Source: Isoetes taiwanensis (Eukaryota; Streptophyta; Lycopodiopsida; Isoetales; Isoetaceae). From it: a DNA stretch of 64,000 nt. The stretch is from the NCBI GenBank assembly GCA_021234155.1, contig JAJEKV010000026.1, positions 124,001 through 188,000 on the forward strand, read 5' to 3'. Positions 24,117 to 33,886 of this stretch are shown piece after piece (position 1 is the first letter of the stretch; each line of letters starts with the position of its first letter). The notes under the pieces are model-generated. The model saw nothing but the letters and a program-made list of their open reading frames with translations, made no database searches and was not told the origin of the DNA. Both the position numbers and the translations under genes were made by a program.

Positions 24117-25228
24117 TCATACATTGGGCATGGTAGAATATTCTTCATCTCTGGAGCTAGACCCAGAACCAGAACCAGAAGCCTCTCCTTGGTAATCAGA
24201 TCCACTCTTGCCTTCTTCCAGAGAATATGGTGCAACAGAATTTGTTCTGCATCAAAAACTCCTCATTTAACAACCATTCCTTTTTTTTTTTTTTTTTTTC
24301 TTGAAGAATGTAAAGCACCATTTCTTCATCAAAAACTCCTCAGTTAACAACCATTCCCTTTTTTTTTTCCTTGCAGAATGTAAAGCACCATTTTTTCATT
24401 GCCATCATAAAAAAAACACATACCTTTCTCTTCGTTTGTCCAAAAATCGCCTTAGTGATGCTCTTCTGGCCTGGTTTCCTGTTAGATTTCATGTAGGATG
24501 TCACTCATTTTGGGCCCTACTGAAGAAGTGAACCTGTAAAACTGAAAAAAAAGCACTTACCACAAGGCACCACGTTTCCAGGAGGGATAGATGTATGGAT
24601 AACTCTAGGTTTGGCATCCTTGTTTTCTTCTGCAGATGTGGGCGGCAGAGGGGTTTTTTCAACATTAGCAGTAGATCCGACAGCTTTTAATTCCGTACTC
24701 TCTTCACTGCCAAGCTTAGCCGTTGTTGCAGCTTCTTTTGGGCAAACAGAACCACCAGAAACAGAGGATTTTTGAAGAAAAAGCTTGTTTGCAAGAAACA
24801 TTACAGCTTTTGCCTGTATAAACAACAATCTAGCTCTTTAGACCCTAAATATTATCCTCTCAAATCTCAAATCCACTCACCACATCCTCTGGAATATCAC
24901 TGTATATGTTTGCCGAGCCTTTGTAGAAAATTGTGAGTGGAGCTTTTGTTTTCTTGGCTTCCGTCACTGCCGAGCGTCGCATTTGTTAGAATATTCCCTT
25001 GAAAGCTTAGATTATAAACACATAAATGGCAAATACAGCAGTATGACACCTTCTTTTGGTTCTTCTTTAGAGTTGCTTGCTTCATGGCCGAAAACTGAGA
25101 GATAATCCCTGTTTTAGAAACTCTAGGATCTTAGTAAGTATTGAATATTTTAACGCGCTCAAATGGTTTCTAAGGAAAATAAACAAGATTCTTTACCTTG
25201 TCGCTCCGGCCGTCTCTACCGAAGCCAT
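24117..25228 (-). CDS. JAZ-type TIFY repressor, six coding exons
   Basis: JAZ proteins repress jasmonate-response transcription factors in the nucleus. I assembled six exons whose phases all agree: 25228-25197, 25108-25050, 24966-24881, 24813-24561, 24478-24424 and 24246-24117; 615 nt, 204 residues plus TGA. All borders are GT..AG (donors GTAAAG, GTGTCA, GTGAGT, GTAAGT, GTATGT). Exon 3 holds the TIFY domain (PLTIFYKGSANIYSDIPED), continued in exon 4 by AKAVMFLANKL. Exon 5 carries the Jas motif NQARRASLRRFLDKRRER, and exon 6 continues with TNSVAPYS and an acidic Ser/Gly tail. Length and domain order fit the JAZ family. The residues before the Jas helix read VVPCGNQARR instead of the usual LPIARR, so the hormone-dependent degron looks absent. 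There is no N-terminal LxLxL motif. An in-frame stop upstream of the ATG supports the start. It could be a divergent TIFY member rather than a hormone-sensitive JAZ. Confidence 0.88.
24240..24412. repeat. ~85 bp tandem duplication in last JAZ-type intron
   Basis: Two copies of catcaaaaactcctca, aacaaccattcc, a T run and gaatgtaaagcaccattt follow one another. The duplication enlarges the last intron, and the right copy ends in a purine run on the coding strand just upstream of the final acceptor. Confidence 0.85.
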
Positions 25229-25620
25229 ATCCTGCAAAAGAGATATTGCAAGATTGCCCTCTTTCTAAGCTTCCGCCGATTCAGAATATCAGAGGGGTAA
25301 AACAAGATCGGATTATACATACATTAGAAAGATCTGTTTGAACCCTCGCCATTTCCTTCCTTCTTTAAATCTAAGCCTGTCGCACCTCATAAGATTATTA
25401 TTCAAAGATTAAGATAGAAACGAAAGGCTCAAACGGGGCCCATAGCAATAGCAAAGGAAAGGAACGTGTTTTTTGCAGACATTTATTCCTGGTCTTTTGG
25501 TCAAGCAAGAAATTTCATGCACAAGTTGCCTATGAATTCATATTCACATAGTGAAATTCAAACACAAATTCAAGAAATACCTTGTTTCAGAGATCAAATT
25601 TGCTGCCAGATCCAGGAGCA
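25229..25620 (-). other. 5' UTR with intron of the JAZ-type gene
   Basis: A strong acceptor, CTCTTTTGCAG, lies five bases upstream of the start codon, ending at 25232. A donor, CAAG/GTATTT, lies at 25580. This predicts a 349 nt leader intron and a 5' UTR exon beginning above 25581. The 66-codon minus-strand frame at 25794-25594 would be an upstream ORF if transcription begins above it. Confidence 0.5.
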
Positions 25621-25859
25621 GTCGTCAAGGAAGATGCAGCAAAAAAAATCTAAAGATTTATAGCTGAAGGTCTGAGCGCCGAGGCGATTTTTACCATCGC
25701 CGTGGTATAGGTAGGGAGACTCTGAAAGCGTTAGGAAGGATTTAACGGTGGGCAGATTGCGGGGGGGACATCTGGGCCGTTGAAATTCGAACACGTTGAG
25801 AATACTATTGGAGAAAGGAAAATAACGTGTAGGCTAAGGTGCGAAAAAAGCCCGCCCAA

Positions 25860-25885
25860 CTGGGTTTCTTTCTTATAAATAAAAT
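25860..25885 (-). promoter_or_regulatory. Possible TATA box of the JAZ-type gene
   Basis: On the minus strand the run ATTTTATTTATAAGAAAG lies at about 25883-25866, roughly 250-290 bases above the predicted leader donor. This is position and composition only. Confidence 0.25.
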
Positions 25886-25889
25886 AAAA

Positions 25890-28370
25890 GACGCTTTTAT
25901 TTCCACATTTTTTTTTGCCTACCTATCAGATCTCGACAAGTGTCAACGTTTATCTGCCCCATTCACACCATCCTCGTGCTCATTTTTGTGTTGCAATTAA
26001 ATTCATCCCTCATTTTCTTACCTCGATTAAATCCACCCTTTCATTTTTTTCCTACAACAAGCCTATTTGCATTGGAAGACGTACTTCATACGATGCCTGA
26101 AGTTTATGCATAAAAATATACAAAAAATTGTGAGTTTCGTAGGAGGTGCATTGCCTAATTGTTCATATTGGGTAAAAATTGATAGGTCTTTTCATCTAAA
26201 AAAAATAGAGAAATAATCAACCTACTGGCCTAACGCGCTAGTAGAAGTGGTCACTATATTAGCCTTTAATAATTGAACGCATCAAGAGTGTTGATGCTTC
26301 TTTTCTTGCTCTCTGTGTTGCCCACGAATTACCTTAACTTCATGTGGATGGAGGTGATAAATGATATTGGAATTCGTCCACCAGAAAACAACATAGCACA
26401 ATCATGATATTGTGACAATGCTAATGATTTTGAGAACATTAGTGTAATATATGGCAAAACATGCTAGTCAAATTCAAGGAAGAGAAGGCCTTTCAGTAGA
26501 AGAGAAAGACATATCCTATTCCACCTCGGTCCAGAGTAGTCATTAGTGTTTTTTATTTTAAGGACAATAAAATTTATTCGTCAATCAAATAATTATATAA
26601 AGGTAAACTTCCTAAACCAATACCTTCTTCTCTTGATCAAGAGAAAAACAAGTATAAGCCATAAGACTTTTATCCTGTATCCATTAAAAAACAAGCTCAT
26701 GCACAGTGTCAATGCCTCTTTAAAGAGATACATTCTCCTTTTTCAAATTGACAATAAGCCACCCAAATGCAAAGGGAAAAGCTTATCGCGGCAGCCAAGG
26801 CTATCGCGAACATTTCTTTTGTTCAACTTGTTTTCTAGCTTGAACTGTGATTATTCGAGATAGTACGAGGAAGTCTTATGGTGTCAAAAGATGCCTAGTT
26901 TGAGAGAATTCTTGTGGTATAGCCTTGATTTGAGATCTTTAGATTCTATATGGGTCATGCACTCTATGTAAGAATGGTAGTCCATAGTTTTAGCTAGGCA
27001 CTATTGTTCATAAAGGTGGGTTATTAGGCATGGACCGAGGGAGAAGCCATGGACATGATAGCAAGAAGAGAATTGAGGAATTGGAGTACCGTGTAGCAAG
27101 AGACAATAGCTTTTAGGCAATAGGTACCATCGGATAAGTTAATTAGAGAGAAGCAATTATTGGAACCATTAAATAAATTGGTTAAAGAAAATCAATGCTC
27201 CAACCATTAAATACATTTAAAGAAGAGATACCTTTGTCCAGTATCCTTGAGAACTATTATAGCAGTGCCAAGTATGTCGAACTCAAGAGCACCAGGTAGA
27301 TGAGCAAACAACGGAAATTCTTCCGCACTAAAAGCTGCGAACTGGTCGCCATAACTTCAACCAACTCGAAATTGCAGTAAGCATGGCCAGATTTCTCAGA
27401 AGTGGTATAATGTTCTCTGAAATGTACAGTAAAATGTCTAGCAAAATGTGAAGTCAAACATGAAGTCACAACAGATTAACGATTAACAAGACATCAAATT
27501 AACAGATTAACATCAGATTAACAAGACATCAAAAGATGTTCACTGTTTACATCAGAAGTTTCCAAAACGTTTAACATTAAGGAAATTCACTGTTTACATC
27601 AGAAATCAATCCAACACAGAAAATTAAAAGTTCATGTGAGAACAATTCATGTATCAACCATTCCAGCACATATGAGAACAATTTCATAAGATTACCTCAC
27701 TCCTGGTTGATATTTCAAAATACAACAAGAAAGATGACATTTATCACAAATGAGCTTGCAAGAACATGCATGTTCAGCCTACGAAATGCAAAGACACACA
27801 AAAAGTGTTTGAAAACAAACTGCCAGACCTGAAACCAACAAGAAAAGGGATTAGTCCCTAAAATTATCGATTATATCAAAAAAGCCTAGGCCACAAGTGA
27901 ATCATTACCTAGAATCCAAGAAAGAAAGCCTGCAAACAAGAAAAAAACTTAGATAAGGAGAAAAAACTTAAAACAGAACTTAGATACACAAGAATAATAA
28001 AGAGATAGTGCAAGAAGGTTACAGAGAAGAAGATTACTCCAAAATTGGCAGTAGATTACTCTAAAATCCGGCAGATAACTCCAAAATGATTGAAGAAGAT
28101 TGCTCCAGAATCGTTACTCCAAGATACCGCTAAAAGATCGTTGCAACAGTGGTTAGCCAGTGCTTAGCAAGCTACAAAATTGATGCAGCAGCATCACAGA
28201 CGCTTACCAAGCCACATGGATGGAGTTCGGGGCCGCCGTATACTTCTGTAGACTGCATTATTTTGTAGAAAGAAATAGAATAGAATAGAAAAGAAACGTA
28301 AAAGAGTGTCGCCACATCAGCCAAAAATCCCCTCCCTCCCCCTCTTGCCCTGTATGTAGAAAAATGTTTC
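25890..28370. other. Intergenic, no supported gene
   Basis: AT-rich sequence. Near 27480-27600 the phrases acagattaac, aagacatcaaa and tcactgtttacatcagaa recur as short direct repeats. Near 28030-28130 gaagattactccaaaa-type phrases recur. A minus-strand piece at ~27345-27236 (EEFPLFAHLPGALEFDILG, ending at GTATCT) looks exon-like but cannot be connected to anything. Confidence 0.4.
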
Positions 28371-28373
28371 CCT

Positions 28374-28432
28374 AGAGAACATTACGCGGGGTAAGAAGCC
28401 CAGCTCGCTCCTTACCCCATGTAATGTTCTCT
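28374..28432. repeat. Hairpin, 22 bp arms
   Basis: agagaacattac plus ggggtaag at 28374-28395 pairs with 28411-28432, with two mismatches and a 15 base loop. Confidence 0.88.
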
Positions 28433-29048
28433 ACCCTAACTAAAACTACTCTAAAATACAATGTTTTATGGGCAGGTTGGAGGACCAATATTTGAATGGT
28501 AATCAAAGATATCCTAAGGGGCTCTATCATACTTGTAGGACAGGGGACGAGCAAAATCGGTCACAAAATAGGGACAAAAAATGTTCTGGTAAGGAACTTA
28601 GCAGCGCCGCTCTGCGAAGTCTGGAGTCCATTCTGCCTTATCAAACAGATGAATTTAAGAGTGGGTAACGTTATTTAGCCTGTCTTAGTGACTCCTCCAC
28701 TAAATCCAGCGAACCAAGAAAAATAGTGCAGAAGAGCAGATCCAGCTTGCTCGAGGGCAAAGCCATAACTCTGCCATGCTCGCTCGTCATCGATCCAGCT
28801 TGCTCGACTATACCATACCCTACTCAGATGCATTTAACGAAGGAGATCCATCAACAAAGACGTGGCATTAAAACACGAGTCTGGATTGCGGTGCAGAACA
28901 AGAAAGAAGGGAAAAGAATAATCACAAAATGATTTATTATATGTTCTGAGGAAACAATTTGAGAGGCATCTATGATTTGCTTGTCACCATAGAGTTGCCA
29001 CCTCGGGATGGAGCAACTTATCTCACACCCCTATTCAAAAACCATTAT
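28433..29048. other. No supported gene
   Basis: Short frames only, without domains. Confidence 0.4.
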
Positions 29049-29514
29049 AACCTATAACAAAAAACCATTATATTAAATTAAATTAAACCATTACATTAAA
29101 CCATTACATTACCTTTAAATTAAATCCCCCTTCAAACCCCCTTTGGTTTGGGTGCATATTCACACGGGGGGTTACGTAGGGCAGCGAGAGCCTCAAAAAA
29201 TTTATAATACATGTACAAAATTAACACCATTAAGTATATTCTCTCAAACCTTATAGTATTTTGCAAACCTTAATATACAGTATACAAAAACTTGTACATG
29301 CATACCCCACAAACGAGGATCGCTATGTACGGTCCAGATCTTGGAATAAAGGGCAAATATGCCCATCCGACAGCTCTCGTTGCCCGGAGTAACCCCCCGT
29401 GTGAATATGCACCCAAACCAAAGGGGGTTTGAAGGGGGATTTAATTTAAAGGTAATGTAATGGTTTAATGTAATGGTTTAATTTAATTTAATATAATGGT
29501 TTTTGTTATAGGTT
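29049..29514 (-). mobile_element. Foldback element, copy 2, core reversed
   Basis: The arms of ~125 bp (29049-29173 and 29390-29514) share the inner part accccctttggtttgggtgc with the other copies but have a different, AT-rich outer part (attaaattaaattaaacc). The core runs opposite to the other copies: gggcagcgagagcc now lies on the left and gacagctctcgttgcc on the right. The A/T run and GC hairpin tail (gccccttcggggc, ~29527-29541) are nevertheless still outside the right arm. Confidence 0.85.
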
Positions 29515-29689
29515 AAAAAATTTTTTTGCCCCTTCGGGGCAAAGAACAAACAACGTGACTTCACACTTGGATGAGTTCGTTAAGTTTAACCTACTCGTAT
29601 GAACAACAGTTTAGTAAAGTAAAACTAATGGCAACGATATTTGTCATTATTGGGGCTTGTGCTTTTAGTCCCAATTTGCTAGAGGAGCT

Positions 29690-31160
29690 ACTTGCAAATG
29701 AGAAGGCTTCCTATTGTGAAATGTAAATATGAAGCACAACAAAATTGGAACCAAGTATGTATATATGTGTAATCCATAGTTTTAACAAATGACTGAATAT
29801 ATTCTCCACCATCCCCATTGGGCTGCATAAAAACATCATCATGTACTCCCGTGAGTAGAAAGCAAAGTAATAGCTTTTGTTCAAGAAGCATGGAATATAT
29901 TTTGTCCAACACACAATGGCTTCACGGTTGCCTCTTGTCCCTATGGTAAAAATGCGAATGGATTGAAAAGCCATGCTACTGCAGATAAGATAACATGTAT
30001 TGCTTTTCGTTCATGCCATGTAACTTTAGCAAGGCATAAATAAAATTGCCCACCAATAGGTGCATTATGTCACCACAATAATCGCTTGTCTTAAATCTAT
30101 GGAAGAAACCTAGGAAAATATTTGTTGAGTAATTAGATACCGGTGATGAGAAAAGAAGCTTTTCAGCAGGATCGATGCCACCATTCATTTCCCATATGAG
30201 TCAATAAGAGCATTTCCAACAAGCATATCGAATCCAAGTTTCGCATATAGCATAAGAATGAATCCACTTTGTCCCCGACAAGACTTACGTGTTTGTGAAC
30301 ATGCCAACGATAATCGACACGAGGTGACATTATTTGGCATAAGACCTTACGCCTCCATCTCGGGTAAAATATGAATTGTCTCCTTGGGATTTCCTTGCCA
30401 AAAAAACGATGATAGGATTGAATTCCATGAAACCAGATTCCTCCCCCGCATTTTATCAAAAAGTGCGCGGACCTTCTTAGACCATCCGCATATGTTGTAC
30501 AAGTTCATAAGGGCGTTTGCTAGAACAATACGAATCAAGGCCGGACTTTAATGCGGGGAGTGTATACGTTTGCCTTGTGCCAATGCCTCTTCAGAAATGC
30601 ATGCTTCCACCACCTTTGGAATAGGTTACCTTGTGCCGGCATTATGCCTTCCAGTGCATTTCGTGAAAGTATGATAATGCTTTCCCGCCATCCCGATTTC
30701 AGAATAAAATACAATCATTGAGGTCCACGAAACTATGTTCTTATTTTGCATTCTACAAAAAAGCTTTTACGTATTCAGAACACCTAATTTGCTATACATA
30801 TTGAGGATTGCATTCCCAACAATTTCATAGGAGTCAAAGTCACTAATCATAATGTAAGTATGGAAAAACTTGCCTTTTGCAAGACTCCCAAATCTCGTGC
30901 ATGCATCCAAAATGGTCCCAAATGCAGGCTTATCCGGGATCACCTCATCAAGTTGCATTTGATGGAAAAGTTCAACAAAGATCCTTGGCAAGCCCATGTC
31001 GACAATAAATCCCCAACATAATTGTCCGGGAAAAACGTTCCGTTGGCTCGGTTTACGAAACACCATATTTGCTTCATGCATATCTCCACGTTGCCATACA
31101 TCATAGCCAAATGATTTCCACAAACATATCTTTCACAAGGCCACTCTGAACGGCGTGAGC
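29690..31160 (-). pseudogene. Second PPR pseudogene, heavily frameshifted
   Basis: Reading the minus strand downward gives PPR pieces in order: GDMHEANMVFRKPSQRNVF, IPDKPAFGTILDACTRFG and YEIVGNAILNMYSKLGV (31123-30767), then IVLANALMNLYNICGWSKK and RNLVSWNSILSSFFWQGNP (30538-30347), and an E+-like IRIFTIGTRGNREA near 29940. Frames change several times and stops intervene. Sequence at 31426-31220 could hold an N-terminal targeting region but shows no certain link. It is the same gene type as 19240-20487 but a different member, also on the minus strand. Confidence 0.7.
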
Positions 31161-31677
31161 ATGAATGTGTTTGCCTTTAGGTAAACCGTGGGTATTGCTT
31201 AGCTTCATTTTCTTCGGCTTCACCCTCTCTTATTATGGCCTCTCGAAAACATCGGTTTCACACGAAAAGATTGTAAACTTTGAAGATCGGCAACCTGCAA
31301 AGATGGCGAATCACGGAGCCCCGGATCCGGCCGACAAATATCTTGCTTTGACGCCCCAGCCGTAAGAGATGATGCATTGGATAAATGTTCCTCGCCAAGA
31401 TGCTCGGTCGCACCGCAAAGCAACAAAGGATGAACCCATCAAACCGATTAACCTCAGACGGACCAAATCGGGAGGCAAACCGGACTTGGTATGCAAGAAC
31501 TAACCCGACATAGCCACGAAGCAAATTAGGCCCATAACCCCTCAAACCCTAAAATGGGTTCTCTCGAGCCTTGCATGTCGAGCAGAATGTGATAAAATAA
31601 GAAAAATACAATATAATAACGAAATATATGATATTTGGATCTAAACCATTGGATGTAGGCATCAAAATTAGTTCAGG

Positions 31678-31803
31678 CGTATGCGCACTCTAGATATACT
31701 AATTAGTATGGCTCATCAAATACATCCACGAAATCATATAAAAACCTTAGGAAAAAAAGTACAAAAATACAAAAGAAACCCCCTGTTATTATGCTACATA
31801 TTT
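31678..31803 (+). repeat. Dispersed ~120 bp repeat, copy 2
   Basis: It matches 16284-16404 and 47424-47543, from atgcgcactctagata to ccccctgttattatgctacatatt. Confidence 0.82.
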
Positions 31804-33533
31804 TTCACTATGGCCAAGGGACTTGAAGATGCCACCTATTAGACGGAGGCAAGGTTTCATAATTTAGAAGCATTTTAAGAAGAGATGAAGGGCTCCGCCT
31901 TAATACCCTATTGCAAACGAGAATCATGTGTGCAACAACATGAGCTCAAATTGCTCTACTCCAATGATATAACAAGAATTTATTCTAATCCCATGATAAG
32001 AGATGGATAGACTCGTACTAGATTGCAATAGTGCTTTTATCAGCTGCTATCCACCATCTTCGTGTCTTTGACACATAGAACCATATTGTCTGGAATGCCT
32101 TGCAAAGGAGTCTACCAGCCTGGAGTAGACAACTGAGGACATGCCTCAAGATTAATATGAAAAGGACAGTGTTCCAAGCATCAAGCAACCCCTTTAAACG
32201 GAGGAAGTCTTAGGATATTTAGATGATGAAAGCAAAGCTTAACCAAGGGATAGCATAATGGAAGTCATTGATGAATTGACTCCATATTTCCTACTTTCAT
32301 GACCTAATTTTTTGCTTCTCAAGATCATAGTGGTGATCTGGCCAAGCAGGTGCCTGTGGAATTTATTTATTTATTTATTATGATTTTGTGCAGGCACCTG
32401 CTTGGTCAGATCGTCGGGAATCAAAAAATAGGCCGAGTCTACCAATGTTCAAAGTTTATTCAGAAATAAAATAAAGCAAAGGCAAACCAAGATTTGAGGA
32501 AAAAAAATATCCAACAAGTAAGAATAGCATTTTGAACTCCTAGAATCCTTTTTGAAGCTTTGAATCCGGCTTGTTCATCATCAAATCAATCTATAATAAT
32601 CAAACATTAGTTCTAAATCTGTTTAGGAAGGTTTGAATCAGTCTAAAAAGCCTTCAATAAACCCAAATTAGCTTGAAACCTTGTTAAAGCCTTAAATTTG
32701 AATTATTCATCATGAAATCAGCCTGTAATAATTTAATAATAGCTCCAAATCTATCTAGAAAACCTTGAATCAGCCTAAAAAACATACATATACCCTAAAT
32801 TGGCTTGAATCAATGTAAAGGTCTATTGCTAAGAATTTGAGAAGGAATCTGGGCTGAAAAATCTTGTGATATATGAGCCGCCTCTACAACCTCATGATCT
32901 GCTTGGGTCGCTGGGCCAATAGTTTGCTCCTCCCCTGGCTGCTGGATGCTTCTGCTCTAGCTGATGATCGCTCGTCCCCTGATCTTATCTAAGGCTCAAG
33001 CAATACACATGTGGTTAACATTTCAAATTTATCCTGCCCAAGATACGTGCTTACCATTTCAAATTTATCCCACTCAAGGCACATTTTATCATTTGAATTA
33101 AAGGTAAAGGTATAGCACGTGGTTATTATTTGAATTAAAGATGAAGGTATATTTTTGAATTGCTAGGTTGCTTGTTTATTTTAGCTGTTTTTTTACAATT
33201 AATGAATTCATGCTTAAATTGACAATTGATTGCTTTGTGGACATTCGCTTGAAACCATCAATGACCTTTAACTTTAAATTGTAAACATTAGATCAATGTG
33301 AATGCATATGAATGAGTATTGGATCAATTCAAATGGTATTTTGTAGTGGCTTGCCCATGCTCATCGAAAAATTTCATTGTTCATCATCCTTATCGAAAAT
33401 TCCATTGTCGCGGCCGCATTTGGTGCAAAATACGGACACGACATCTTCATGGTGTCTGCAATATGTTAAACTGCGGTCACAGACAATTCTCGCAACTGCA
33501 TGATTCCAATTTGCAAATGCAAATAAGGCGTCC
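31804..33533. other. Intergenic with a diverged tandem pair
   Basis: A unit of ~140 bp is repeated at about 32545-32690 and 32690-32825 (ttcatcat, aaatca, taataat, ttgaatcag, ctaaaaa in the same order). No gene is supported in the rest. Confidence 0.5.
32335..32412. repeat. Hairpin, 22 bp arms with (TTTA)n loop
   Basis: gccaagcaggtgcctg (arm 32335-32356) pairs with 32391-32412 with one mismatch. The 34 base loop is mostly atttatttattta. Confidence 0.9.
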
Positions 33534-33591
33534 TTGTAAAGTTGTAAACAATGACACATCTACAGATGTGTCATTGTTTACAACTTTACAA
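33534..33591. repeat. 58 bp near-perfect palindrome
   Basis: Arms of 28 bp (ttgtaaagttgtaaacaatg and its continuation gacacatc) mirror each other around two unpaired bases at 33562-33563. It ends five bases before the left inverted repeat of the transposon that follows. Confidence 0.93.
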
Positions 33592-33886
33592 AAGGGTGCT
33601 TTTTTTATTGACCTACTCAAAAAATCATGTCGCGACATTGGTGCTGGTAAGGTGCTGATACCCGTCATAAAATTTTTTCGAGCGCCCTTCACGTTTCGTC
33701 AAGCACTTCACCCGCCATAGCCAGCCTTGAGCGGGAGTCAAGATCCATCATTCCTGCTATTTTTGGCCAAGTCATCGATCCCGAAATTTTAGTTTGCAAT
33801 CTCCAATTCGAATTGGAATTTCCCCGCCCAAATCAAATGCTGCACCTTCAGAATTATGCTGTTTCAGCGTTTCTTGAAGCACAGCT

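Noticed and set aside
27236-27345. Single exon-like minus-strand piece (EEFPLFAHLPGALEFDILG) as a gene
   Set aside because: A donor site follows, but no neighbouring exon in phase could be found and the family is not recognised.
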